A stretch of DNA of 64,000 nt from Perkinsus olseni (Eukaryota > Perkinsozoa > Perkinsida > Perkinsidae): positions 1-64,000 of the forward strand of contig JABANP010000128.1 in NCBI GenBank assembly GCA_013115135.1, read 5' to 3'. The position numbers were made by a program, and so were the translations under genes. Positions 31,740-42,632 of this stretch are shown in pieces. Every line of letters begins with the position of its first letter. The first letter of the stretch is position 1. Under the pieces are notes generated by a model, which was given only the letters and a program-made list of their open reading frames with translations, did no database searches and was not told where the DNA came from.

Positions 31740-32839
31740 CACCCGAAACGACCCGGCAAGGCTGTTTTCGAAAGGGCAATTAGCAATTATTGAGAGAGTC
31801 CTACTTACCTAGTAAGAGACTGAGTGGCGCTATCTGAATGCCGAGCACTTCCAGCTTTGAAACCCGTTTGCGGACATTAGCCACTCATCACCATTGCCGC
31901 AACGAGTATCTTCACGGTCCCTGCTCGGTAAACCGAGATCGTACAGCGATAGTACCGCAGCGGTACCAATTCAACGTCGCTAACGATATGATTCCGCACT
32001 TTCGATGTCACTGGCTTCCTTGAACAGTCGCCACCGATTATCGCCTTATGTATTGCATGGTGTCATTGTTTGACAGTCCTTCGGCTCAGGGGTTCCTACG
32101 CGGTGATGATTCTCATCGAAGCAAGAGTCTTCAGCTCGTAGATCTTGCAGACTGCAATGTTCGAGCTGATTTGAAAATCGAACGAGATTTCTCATCGACT
32201 TTCTCGCAGTGTTGATGATCGCCGCCGATGTTCTCTTCTTAGTTCCTCTCGATCCTGAACCGAGCTAAATCAAACCAGGAGGCACCGGAAGGTTCCATAC
32301 CACCGGAGCTTCGGCAGCTGTCCACCTGGCTGATAGAGAAGACAGTTCCGATCATTTGGTCTACATAGGAAGCCCGCCATCACTTCCTGCTAGAGTGGTG
32401 TATTGCCACTGGCATTCCCCTAGTGCACTAAGTCGTGGCTGTTTTCCTTAGTGTTGCTGCGATACTTATATTGTGTCCTCGGATTAAAAGGCCATATACT
32501 GAGCTGACTACTGTAATGTTGTCGATCTTGTTGCGTTCGGTATAGCCATTTCGAGGAACAGCTATGTCTTTGTGCATACGAAATCGAGCCACCACTGTAG
32601 AGTCTACAGTGTAGACCACAGTCGGATTACGTGGTCCGTCTCGTCCACGATCATTTCCGATCACATTGAGTATCGTTCATGGCCGATAGAATGATGCTTA
32701 CCATGCTAACAGCAAGCCTCCAACTCCTTCAGCCTCAGCTTGCTCAGTTGCATTTTTGTTACCTTCTGAGTCCATCGAAATAAAGCTGGGTTAATGACGA
32801 CAACCCATCTCTACGGTACGCATAAGAAATGTACCGAGC
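31740..32839. other. Roughly 1.1 kb without a supportable gene
   Basis: Only short frames occur on either strand and no conserved motif was seen. Small exons could be hidden here. Confidence 0.3.
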
Positions 32840-33309
32840 ATGCCTTCACAAGTATCGACCTCCGTGCCGAGCGTTTCCTCGACCGACTACGACTACAGCA
32901 TGAGTAAGCGTGCAGCGGTGAAACCGGCTGGCCGAGACTCCTATGATGAGGTGAGTCGGGGATGAACCGTGATCTTCTCCTGAAGGGAGGAAGGTGGTTG
33001 TTGCCACTTTACTGCCCAACCTCTTGCGGCATGGCATTGGGCGGTGTCAAGACAGTACGATCGTGCGTTTTGCTAATGATAGGCAGACAACATCGTTATG
33101 CTTTCTGTCAGTGGGATATTGGAGATGATTCTGAGTTCATCAACGCCCCAGACGGAAGAGCTAACAAAGTTCGGAAATCCATTCTAGCTCCTTGGTGGCT
33201 GGACGACAAACGAGGCAGCAAAGCGTTCGGTGACATCACTGATGTCGAGAGTGATAGCGATTCTGAGCCCGCCACCTCTTTACCCCCTATACACAAACGA
33301 TACAGGTAA
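32840..33309 (+). CDS. Unknown 122-aa protein, two exons
   Basis: Exon 1 (32840-32950) starts 'MPSQVSTSVPSVSSTDYDYS' and exon 2 is 33052-33309. The intron has GT-AG ends and the join keeps phase 0. Exon 2 reads 'RQHRYAFCQWDIGDDSEF', 'KSILAPWWLDDKRGSK' and an acidic Ser/Asp tail ('VESDSDSEPATSLPP') before the stop. The acceptor (after 'gtcaag') was chosen for frame, and another acceptor 37 bp downstream gives a less plausible protein. No family was recognised. Confidence 0.45.
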
Positions 33310-33854
33310 GCCTTCGGGCTGGCCAGTCACCTCCTGGACCTGAGCTCCATGTCATTCCGATGGCATTGAGCGTGGAAAAGGTGGTCCTCAGGTCCCGTAC
33401 GGAGCTGCAGTACCACGTCGTGCCTTCCAGCTCTTTTCGGCAGACATGGCGAGCAATTAAATGCCCGTTTGGTGTTATAGGTAGCTAGTCACTCCTTGAC
33501 CCAGTAAGGCTGCCATGGGATTATCTTTCAGGAGCTGGGGTCGCCGGCCTTATCGCGCCCCCGAAGCGGAGGACGTGGAACCGGTCGTTCTCGGCCAGTG
33601 TTAGAATCATTCGGAGTGCGGGCAAGAACTTCCCCCGGAATCCCTCCATGATGCAGTGAGTGGTGGAATGGGCCCTGCTGTTGGGAATATCTTCTCGAGG
33701 ATTCTCTGTGGCTCCAGCTCTCTTTCTCTTTGCACACGCCCTTCTTCTCGCCTCCGATGCTGGAATGGCAAGCCATCGGGTGTCGAATGGTTGGAAATTT
33801 GCTGTGACACTATCGCCATATAAATAACGGTCACGTCGTCCTCGTCTACGGCAG

Positions 33855-35229
33855 GTACTGGCCTTCCGAGCGGACGGCAACACTGAAGCGGCAAGTATCC
33901 TTCAAGGGCCCTGGCAATCTGCATGATAACTCGGACTGGCTCCATGCCTTGAGGGTGAGACGAAGGAGCCCCATGCCAGCATCCACCGACATCAATTCAG
34001 GATCCGGCGTCTCCAGTAATCCTGTACTTCCACGGTGGAGCCTTCGTCCTCTGCACCCCCGGCAGCGTGGCCTACAGGCCCTTCATAACGAAGTGTGCTT
34101 ACGACTCCGACAGTTTTATCTGCGCGTTGAACTACTCTCGGCCGCCGGAGACAGGCCTCAAGGAGGTTAGAGTTGCAGATTGGTTGCTTGATGGGAGTGC
34201 ATGATCGGCCGTTGTTAGATTATCGAGGAAGGGATAATATCGTATAGCTACCTCATCAACTCCTTGGAGATTCCACCGGAGCGCGTCGTGGTTATGGGGG
34301 ATTCCGCTGGAGCGAGCCTGGCCCTGAGTGTCCTCCTGCAAATACGTGACAGAGGCCGAGACCCGCTACCTGGAGGTTTGGTGCTGCTCTCGCCCTGGGC
34401 TGACCTGAGTGAGTCATGGGTCAACCTGAGATACCTCCTTATGCCACTAGTGTTTAGGCCTGACGGAGGACCAGCTGTGGTGTGACAACGCCTACTACGA
34501 CTACCTACCAGTGGAGTTGATCGCCAAGTTTGCCAAGTTGTGTGCCGATGCCTCCGGGGTAGGGATGGGCGCCTGCTGTCACCCCATCAGGGACTCGTCT
34601 AATCTACCGGGGCTTAGTAGTGGAATCTCCCTCTGGGACACTCCTGCATCGCTCCGCCGCGGATACTGGATTGTATCGCCGCAGCCACTCGCTGTTTTCC
34701 TCCCTTAGTTGAGTATGGACGATCCATTAGCGTCACCTGGCCTGGCACCCTCGTTGGACCTGAAAGTTCCTGTCTACTGCACCTACGGTGAAGTAGAGAT
34801 TCTGCGGTCGTCAGCTGAGCGACTGTGCCGACGGTAAGAGGGCGAGCGCGCTCAATCGCCTCTTACGTGTGGTTCGTGCCAGGCTGAAGCTGGAGAATAG
34901 TAAACCGGTGGAAGTTGAGATGATAGTGGATATGCCCCATGTAAGAGGCCTCCCAGCGAGCATCAGTCGAGTTGTACTCTCACCGCTCGTCTTTTGGTCT
35001 TTCGGGTCGATCCACTTTTCCTGAGTGTGTCTGGTGTCCTTAGGATTGCTACATGTTTTGTGATTCCAAACAGAAGACCGTTCTCGAGGCCTGCGACATT
35101 CTCGTGGAGAAAATTCGAGCGATGAATGGATGCAGCATCGATGCCCCTCGGAAGGGATCAGCAGGTGCTCATCACCATCATCACCATCGCCACGACGAGC
35201 ATCGAAGACGGCTGGCCCATTCCCTATAA
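33855..35229 (+). CDS. Alpha/beta hydrolase of the hormone-sensitive-lipase type, first of a tandem pair
   Basis: Exons carry 'VILYFHGGAFVLCTPGSVAY' (HGG oxyanion motif), 'FICALNYSRPPETG', 'ERVVVMGDSAGASLALSV' (GDSAG nucleophile elbow), 'GGLVLLSPWADLS', 'DNAYYDYLPVELIAKFA', 'VPVYCTYGEVEILR' and 'MIVDMPHV' (candidate catalytic His). These match the HSL/alpha-beta hydrolase-3 family, which hydrolyses acyl esters. The C-terminus is unusual: six consecutive His (about 35173-35190) followed by a basic tail to the stop at 35227. The 5' end before 33855 is unresolved. At least six introns separate the blocks. Confidence 0.8.
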
Positions 35230-35448
35230 GTTGACTTCGGGACCGGCCTCAGCGGCCATACCTGGTTATCACTTTTGTCTGTGCACTTTTATATCATATA
35301 GTTATCGTACTCTACCACCATTTCTGTAGTCTTCACTCGACCGGGCTGTCGAACCTTTCAGCAGATGAGCATATCCTGATTCCCATGGTGTTGTACAGAA
35401 GTGGGGTATTTCGTTATTCGTCCGGCCAGTTGCCTTTGTTCTATTGTC

Positions 35449-36020
35449 ATGCTCACCGTGTCGTCCTTCACCTCGTCGTCCAACTCCTCGTCATCAACAG
35501 CACCACCGGGCGCCTTCGACTCGATAATTGATGTCACCAAGTTCCTGCAGGAGGAGCTCACTGGCCACCAGACAGATGACTTGAGCGAAGAAGAGGAACA
35601 GGAGGACGGCTTCTTCACAAATTTGCAGCCATCACGTGGAAGTAGCGGTCGCTGCAGGTCGGACGACGCAGCGGAGCGAAGCAACTTGTGTATTTTCCGG
35701 CCGAATCAGGTCCCAATCAGCTCTCCAATACCACGCTGTTGAACCCCATTCCTTTAGACAGAACCTGAGATCAGCGGGCCTTATACTGGATCTACTGGGT
35801 AGGTCAGCCGTTGCCGATATCTCCTGAGGGGATGTAGAATGCATTTTCTGCGACTCAAATTGCGGGCCCCACCAGATCTGCCAAGCTTCCAGGTGCAACG
35901 ATGGTAGGACCGGTGGCTAAGCCCAAGCGTGCGGCATGGAACCGTAAACTAGCGACCTTTGTCCGTGTAGGGAGAGTCACGGCGAGAGACTTTCCGAGGA
36001 AGTACAAGCTGATACAGTAA
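35449..36020 (+). CDS. Small acidic protein gene between the two hydrolases, tentative
   Basis: Exon 1 begins at the ATG 35449 and encodes a Ser-rich start ('SSFTSSSNSSSSTAPPGAF'), 'DVTKFLQEELTGHQTDDL' and an acidic run ('SEEEEQEDGFF'). A final open segment near 35900-36020 encodes a basic 39-residue stretch ending 'RDFPRKYKLIQ'. Whether both belong to one gene is not established. No family was recognised. Confidence 0.35.
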
Positions 36021-36404
36021 GGCCTCGCCGGCCCGCGGGCTCCGTGCTATCGTAGCTTGATCGAGGCCTAACTCGTTTGGGTGAATGACCGCTTCGTAAT
36101 GTCCCAATAGTGATAAGAACTTTAGTATCGCATCATGAGTGATGATTATCGACGAGGCGCGACGGCCAAATGGTAGCGGTCTTCGCCACTGAAGCTCCTG
36201 GAATTGAACTCATTCTCCCTTCATCCTGTCAATAGCTATGAAGAGGATGGGCTGAGGTTCATCTCTTCTTCTCTTCAGAAAGACCTCCGATGTCTGCGCC
36301 CCAGGCGTCGGCAAGAAGGGAGTATGCTGCTGGCGGCCCAGTCGACCCGAGCACATCCGTTTGCAATGGTGAGTCTGGGGACAATCGAGATTACCGAGAA
36401 GCAA

Positions 36405-37672
36405 TGGCTCAGGTATTGGCCCGCTTGTCTCACTCCGTCGTTGAAAACACGGAAAGACTTCGAAGGCTTTGGCAGCATCGAAGAAAGCGCCGCCTGGTAC
36501 CAAGCTCTCCAGGTATCACCGTTTCGTCTGGACTAGCATGAAGTCGCTGAGAGCCGCGAGTCTGTAGTGCCATTGTTAATGTCTGCTTTCAGGAGGACCA
36601 GACATCTCCGGTCATACTCTACTTCCACGGTGGATCCTTCGTCATGTGCACTCCCCACTGTATGGCGTACAAGCCCTGGATCACGGAGTTAGCCCGGGCC
36701 ACTGGCTGCTTCCTATGTGCCTTGGACTACGACAGACCACCGGAGACTGGCCTTGCCACCGTACGGGACTGCTCTTGCTAACGTGGATTTCACAGGGTGG
36801 CTCTGCTGCGGTCAGATAACCGAGCAAGGAGTTCAGGCCTACACCTACCTAGTGGACGACATGGGCATCTCACCCAAGCGCGTCGTCATCAGCGGCGACT
36901 CCGCTGGTGGCAACATAGCCCTCAGTGTTGCCCTCGCCATCCGAGACAGGCATCTTCCACTGGCAGGAGGGCTCGCCCTTCTATCTCCATGGGCAGACCT
37001 GAGTAGGGTGATCGTCCTTGATCTCTTTCTGACACCTCTAGCTCAACTTGCTCAGGTTTGACGGAAGAACAGTTACTGAGTGATAATGCCTTCTACGACT
37101 TCCTCCCCATAGAGCTCATCTACAAGTTTGCCAATTTCTGCGCCGATGCTTCCGGGGTAATTTCTGCTGCTGACCGACCGTTCCTTTGAGGAGATATCTC
37201 AGGAGCCCACGACAAGCCCCGTCGTCTCACCAGCTTTGGCGGCCTCCCTCGACCTGGGTATTCCGATCTACTGCACCTTCGGGGAGGTGGAAGTGCTCAG
37301 GTTCTCAATCCAAGACCTTTGCAAGCGGTACGCATCCCGTCGCCCTTCTCGTGAACGCTTGCATTGTTGCTGTTGTCGTGATCAGATTCCTTCGAGAGAA
37401 CAGCAACCCCGTCACGGTACACATGATAATGGATATGCCCCATGTACGGCATAGCAGTGATGACCACGCCCCTTCACCGATGTGTGCTTCAGGACTGCTG
37501 CACGCTGCTGGAGACCGGCCAGAGGACGATCAAGGAAGCCATAGCGGTCCTAGCTGGCAGGATACGCGATATGGCGTCGGAGTCGGTGACAAATGAGAAG
37601 CCGAGGAATCCACAGGCTAGAAGGTCGATTGGCCTCTCCGTCCACAACAGAGGCAGTTTCCTCACTGTTTAG
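36405..37672 (+). CDS. Alpha/beta hydrolase of the hormone-sensitive-lipase type, second of the pair
   Basis: It parallels the first hydrolase exon by exon: 'YWPACLTPSLKTRKDFEGF', 'VILYFHGGSFVMCTPHCMAY', 'FLCALDYDRPPETGL', 'RVVISGDSAGGNIALSVALA', 'GGLALLSPWADLS', 'DNAFYDFLPIELIYKFANFC', 'IPIYCTFGEVEVLRF' and 'MIMDMPHV'. GDSAGG and HGG are the canonical nucleophile and oxyanion motifs. It lacks the His run and ends 'SIGLSVHNRGSFLTV' at 37672. The two genes are a tandem paralogous pair that has diverged substantially. The 5' exon and start are uncertain because two frames are open at 36200-36400. Confidence 0.8.
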
Positions 37673-37960
37673 TTATTTGTATGCCCCAGGGTTCTGTTGA
37701 CTCTGACAAGCCCATCGTTTGTGTGTTGTGTATAACATACTACCATTCCGTTCTTCCAATGCTGCTGTTTCTGTGTCCACGACGGTACCTCTTTCTGAAG
37801 TCCTAATACTAATTGCATTTCGTACTGAAGAATCTCCGAGAGTTCCTGTTGAGGTGTAGTGATTGGTGCGGTATGGATTCGGATGCTCGTCTGTCGACCG
37901 GGGCTTTCGGGTTCCTGTACAGCTGAGTAGATGGTTTCACGCATGCTACCTTGGACCTCA
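37669..37960 (-). CDS. Unknown minus-strand open frame, tentative
   Basis: A frame of about 95 codons reads 'MRETIYSAVQEPESPGRQ' and later 'QQELSEILQYEMQLVLGLQK'. It overlaps the hydrolase stop by four bases at its own 3' end. It is hydrophilic and has no recognised family. An internal ATG is available, but it is unclear whether the frame starts there or is an exon. Confidence 0.3.
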
Positions 37961-38099
37961 GGATGCCTGATCGGTTGCAATAACGACGAGATGGGCCATT
38001 GTGAGTGGCCCGTGCTCGGCCTTGTCTCCTGACTCGGGCCAGCGCGTCTTGTGAATTCCTAGGATCGAGCTCGGATTCTGTCAGAGTTTATACAGCGGA

Positions 38100-38592
38100 A
38101 TGACGTTACATGATGGCGTGGAACCATCGGCTGCTCGTCTGACATCGTCACCTCCTCCTGGTGTTGTTGACCCGGCCAAGTACGTCTGCGAAGAAGACCG
38201 CAAGTACGGACCCAACCAAGCAGTGTTACTTGCATCTAACCGCTATCGTCTTCTCAGATTCCTCGATACACTGGGGCGTCAGCTGTTGATTGCAACGCTT
38301 TTTTCCACCACCGGTGGCATAGCTCTCGGCTCGAAGCTGTGCAGACGAGCGGCCCTGCGGGGAGCCTCGAAGGCTGCGGTCTACGCTGGCGGTAGGCATG
38401 GGTCGTTTTGACGCGGTTGAGAAGTCCCTTTCAGCCGGCTTTGGTACGCCCGTATTCTGCTTGGGAGCTCTCTACAAGTACCATCGATATCGTCACAAGG
38501 ATGTTTTCGATCGGGTTGAAGAGTCCCTGCACCGACTCAGCAATGACATGCACGAAGAAAGGCAGCGCAGTGAGGCGCTAGCCCTGAGATGA
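38100..38592 (+). CDS. Two-transmembrane protein, COX20-like architecture
   Basis: Exons 38100-38391 and 38435-38592 join in phase (phase 1) into about 149 residues. Two hydrophobic helices are visible, 'LLIATLFSTTGGIALGSKL' and 'AGAGFGTPVFCLGALYKYHR', separated by a basic turn ('CRRAALRGASKAA'). A charged C-terminal helix follows ('RVEESLHRLSNDMHEERQR'). This layout matches COX20, an assembly factor for cytochrome oxidase in the mitochondrial inner membrane, but the sequence match is only by shape. The stop overlaps the next ATG. Confidence 0.5.
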
Positions 38593-38864
38593 TGAACTTG
38601 TAAGTGGATCGTCGGCAGCAGCAACACTCGAGTTCGCGGATGTAGAATGACGTGAGTTACTGTTTTCTTTCTTGTTGTAGTGAGCGCATTAGTGAAGTAT
38701 CGAAGGTCATCCCACCTCCTCCGAGTTATTTCACGAGTAGCATCGGAGGTCTCAAGGATACAGCAGCAGTGGCAGCGGCTATGAACTACTCGGCGGATGC
38801 CAGTGGTTATAATTTTAGCCCTGCTGCTCCTGCAGCGACCACAGTGACTAGCACTGTGGTCTAG
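38589..38864 (+). CDS. Unknown 64-aa protein whose ATG overlaps the upstream stop
   Basis: ATG at 38589 (ATGATGAACTT) splices through 'gtaagt' (38600) to an acceptor at 38680 and continues 'FERISEVSKVIPPPPSYF', ending 'ATTVTSTVV' at 38864. The upstream gene's TGA occupies 38590-38592, so the two frames overlap as ATGA. This could be a separate gene or an alternative 3' end of the upstream transcript. Confidence 0.4.
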
Positions 38865-38897
38865 TACGTAGTGTTTCTGATAACTACGGAAGGGTTG

Positions 38898-39112
38898 TGT
38901 TGGGTGTACTGGTCGTATCACCACCTCGTGGTATGGTGACACTGGTTACTTGTATACTGGTCGTATCACCACCCCGTGGTATGGTGACACTGGGTACTTA
39001 TATACTGGTCGTATCACCGCCTCGTGGTATGGTGACACTGGTGCTTATATACTGGTCGTATCACCACCCCGTGGTATGGTGTCACTGGGTACTTATATAC
39101 TGGTCGTATGCC
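38898..39112 (+). repeat. Minisatellite, about 4.5 copies of a 48-bp unit
   Basis: Units start 'actggtcgtatcaccac' and contain 'cgtggtatggtgacactgg'. The period is 48 bp, with one unit shortened by about one base. Each unit holds a small hairpin (accac/gtggt). The array lies just downstream of a coding stop. Because the period is a multiple of three, long frames cross it, but these look incidental. Confidence 0.85.
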
Positions 39113-39501
39113 GATCACTCACTCGGTCCTGCAGTAGTATACGATTGTCCCCTCAACCGCTTAAGACACATCGCAATTCTGGAGCATAGGTTAGTAGGTT
39201 GACCATCATTACTGAGAGTCCATTACGACCGAACAAAGTCTGTGCTGCGCGGTTAGAGTGTACTCTAGCCGGTTAGTGCCACTAACAGACATTGCATCTC
39301 ACGTCTACCTTGATGGTGGAATTACTGATAAAGTAAGGAGATTGACACTGGCTCAATAATCCGAGTCCACCTTGGAAAGACAATCTTGCCTGTCTGAAGA
39401 CGGTGGAATTCAGCAAGTAATAATTCTCTTGAGGGCTATTCCTTCCGTCGTCGAAAGGGCTGCGCAGCCCTTTCCACAGAGAAGCAATGCTCGGCCCGGT
39501 C

Positions 39502-40703
39502 CTAGCAGCTGTTGACTGCCACGACGTAGACATGGCACCGGACAAGTAGATAAACTCTGCTCTCAAGCAGCACCACAGAACACCAAGCGCCGCTGCACGA
39601 GCGAGGTATTAGAACCGTGGATGTCAGGGTTCCTCGGTGATCGGCCAACACAGCAGCTGCGCTATGACTACCACCACGCCACACAGAGTAGAGGAAGGTT
39701 CTCGGTGCCATCGGGTGAATCCGTCCATTCGGATATCCATGAGATATTGCAGTTGTGCCTAGACGGCGACGCTGAGAACAATGTGATCCGAGTAACTGCG
39801 CAATGACCAGAGACTGGCCTTCGAGGTAAGCTACTTCCACTCCATATTGGGCTTGCTGTTGGGATGAATCCACCTCCGGGGAACGGCACAGAACTGATGA
39901 GATTGGTAGATATTGCCTGCAACGAGCCCAGTTTTCTCGTAGAGTAGCATCGTGTTGAAGTGGCAACTCTATCTCGAAAAGCATACAAGTCGGCGCTCTC
40001 CACGCGACGTACAAGCTGCCCTGACTGTCTGTGGACATTGTTGAACTCGCCGAGATCGCCAGATGACTGTAGTTAGGAGGCACTCCCATAATAATATAGT
40101 TGCCTATCACTATTCTCATTGTTAGATCGATAACGACCAGTTGCGGACTACCTTCATACAGGACGAACAGTCTGTCATGGTTCTCGTCGTAGTGGCAGGT
40201 TACTCTCCACGGGAACCCGTCCGCCTTGGCGATCGTTTGATTCATGATGATCGCACCCGACTGACCGTGGACTAGAGTTCCCAGTGAGATAGAGTTCCTT
40301 CTCAAGCCTGGGTTTCTTGACCCACACTTCAGAGCGTAGACCAACCAGTGAACTTCCACGACGGAAGATGCCATCCAATGGCGGGACTCTCAGAGGCTCG
40401 AGTAGCTGTAGAGAAAGACCTCTACGCCCTATGAACTGCTTCAGGGTGATGCGCAGCTCCTCCATGCCTAGACCGCTCCTGTCCCAGAGGGAATCCACGA
40501 GCATGAGATGCAACGCGAGCTTGTGATGAGCGTTGGATATCTGAGGAGTGCTCATTGTTGAAGGCGGAGCAACGGGGGCGAATTTGAGTAGCTTGCGGTG
40601 CTACCCGAGCACGCGCACACATGCGGTCAACACTGTGGTCAAAAAACGTCGGCGGCCACGATAACAAGGATGAGAGATGTGCATCGACCGTGAGTTTCAC
40701 CAT
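39502..40703 (-). CDS. Unknown protein, possibly beta-propeller-like
   Basis: Starts at the ATG 40703 ('MVKLTVDAHLSSLLSWPP'). An intron near 40548-40611 joins in phase to 'ISNAHHKLALHLMLVDSLW'. A second short intron near 40315-40370 is needed to reach the long C-terminal frame ('CHYDENHDRLFVLYEGSPQL', 'GSLYVAWRAPTCMLFEIEL') that ends at 39502. Repeated beta-strand-like segments spaced 40-50 residues apart suggest a propeller, but no signature repeat is certain. The protein is about 370 residues long. Confidence 0.45.
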
Positions 40704-41006
40704 CCATGCGATGCAAAGGCTTAAGCGATACAAGAATTAAAGAAGCGGTCTACGGTGCGGTTGATGACCATCGAAGAGGCTCGCATGCCATTTTGGGAGG
40801 AGCAATTAGAAATTAGCTTACCGAAGTTCGGTAACGGAACCCTACCAGGCCGCCCATATGCCCGTGTTCGTTTGGTCGAATAGCAGAGCTAGACAAGATA
40901 GGTAGGATGTGTTGGCGACCTACCCGCTTGTCGGAGACTGGAACGACAGCAGCGTTCGTGTGCCTCTGCTGACATGTCCATGGAAAGACTCCTGATGAGC
41001 CGAGCC

Positions 41007-42275
41007 TCACTCAGGGCGCTCTTCGGTGCCGATCTTCCACCTTATAGCGAACCAACGCAACACGAGGGGGTTAACAACGGCATGACCAGTGCATGACAGT
41101 CTCTTGATAGATGCTAGCGAACAGGTAAACATAAACCAGCAGTGGGAGGCTTCGCTGGCCTACTGGGGCTCCTTCGTCTAAAATGAAAGAATGAGCAGGA
41201 CCGGCATCCCCATCCGACAGAGTTAGCTCTAGTTTGTTCACATCCTTCGGACAGATGACGATGGAATCCGGGGAGACAGAAAAGACAATCCTGCCGAACC
41301 TCTTCTTCAGCACAGGGAGGGGCTCCTCTAGGCTGATTGGCCAAGACTGGAAACATCCTCTGCTTTTTTCACCCATTCAAGTTCCGGTAAAAGGATATCC
41401 TTCTCGCCGAAGATCCGGAAGGTGCCGTATCTGTGCTTTCTGTCTCCGTCGGTTACTATAATTACTTGGGCGGTGAAATCCGCCTCCTTCACAACGTAGC
41501 TGCCATCCGTTATGGCACCCGATGAGGGGACAGCCGCAGCATTTTCAGAGTCTACGATAACCATCTTTTGCTGCTTGGGCTCCGTCGTTGTGCTTCCCTC
41601 CCTGAAACTTCGAGGGTTCGCCTTCCTTTTGCGACTCAGTTGAGTTTCTGCCGACGCTTCCACAGAACTCAGGGCCTCGAGTCCCCCAGGTGTAGAGGTG
41701 TCCTTGACAAGAGTGAAGTGATGATTGCAACCCGTTAAACTGCGCTTGTACCCTCCTCGTGTAGGTTTATAACAAACCGTAGTTTCGTCTTCAAGGCTGT
41801 CCTTGCACATGACCAAATCAGACAAGGGATTAGATGATCTGCTCAACCCAAACAAAGCAGCAAACCTAATCTGGAACTCGTGGAGGGCAGACTCAATCTG
41901 ACTCTTAACGAACCGAAAGCATTCTTGCTGGAGAAATAGCTTTGGGCCTATCGGGAAGAGCTCCCCAGCCTGTTCGTATCTTCCCAGGGGGTGGCCCGTG
42001 TCCATAAACACCGGAGAACCATAACAACTCGCTTTGAGTTGGGCAGTCTGTCCTTCGGATGACCCTTTCACGATCATACCAAAGCGGGTGAGATCGGGCA
42101 GCGTGTCGCATATACGGTCGTTGCTGCCAGTAATAGCTCGGTAAGTGCCAGAAGGCAAGTCAGCCTCAGAGAGAGGAAGGAAATGTGACTTCCTCTCTTT
42201 GCGGTCGGGCCCAGTCGCAGTGCACTCTACTAGGGTGATGATCAGCAGAATAGGTGTGATGTGAGTAGCTTGCAT
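41007..42275 (-). CDS. Unknown secreted-type protein, 393 aa, with a 26-nt intron
   Basis: Three exons on the minus strand (42275-41373, 41346-41164, 41102-41007) join in phase 0. The N-terminus is a typical signal peptide ('MQATHITPILLIITLVECT'). Exon 1 is one long frame with several Cys (for example 'NDRICDTLPDL', 'LKASCYGSPVF') and a later Lys/Arg-rich part ('QLSRKRKANPRSF'). Exon 2 reads 'LEEPLPVLKKRFGRIVFSV'. The first intron is only 26 nt (41347-41372) but has GT-AG ends and restores the frame. A true frameshift is the alternative. No family was recognised. Confidence 0.55.
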
Positions 42276-42341
42276 GCCGGAGGTTGACACTGCAATGACG
42301 AAGATGATGATAACCAGGAGAGGATGGAGGCAAGTGTTCGA

Positions 42342-42386
42342 GAACACCAAAAATTTCTTACGGGCCGCAGGAAATTTTTGGTGTTC
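42342..42386. promoter_or_regulatory. Perfect 16-bp hairpin between two divergent signal-peptide genes
   Basis: Arms 42342-42357 (gaacaccaaaaatttc) and 42371-42386 are exact reverse complements around a 13-nt loop. It sits 67 bp upstream of the minus-strand gene's ATG and about 250 bp upstream of the plus-strand gene's ATG. A structure in the 5' UTR, a paired protein-binding site or a foldback remnant are all possible. Confidence 0.5.
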
Positions 42387-42632
42387 GGCCTTTACAGACT
42401 TTAAATTACAGTCTAGGAGCCGAGTCAGGACCAGCGCAGGGATAGTGAAGCTACGCTCTTCAAATTTCCACCAATTTCTGTCGCGCCTCCTTCGAGGACA
42501 ATCTAGCATTCTTGACGTTCCGTATGCTGCGCCCGACGGAAAATGGCAATTGCCACCAGTCCACCGTCTGTGGCGGGTGCGACGCACACCCGAGGACTAA
42601 TACACTCCGGCCAAGTAAACACAAACACTGTG

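Noticed and set aside
36140..36210. Possible tRNA gene ('ggcgcgacggccaaatggtagcgg ...')
   Set aside because: The stretch has a vague A-box and B-box look but no pairing acceptor or anticodon stem, so it was not called.
38898..39200. Repeat protein encoded by the 48-bp minisatellite
   Set aside because: Frames stay open only because the period is divisible by three. There is no start context, and strand and frame changes give equally open readings.
41545..42111. Additional minus-strand frames inside the 393-aa secreted-type gene
   Set aside because: They overlap the exon with a signal peptide and consistent splicing in another frame and show no features of their own.
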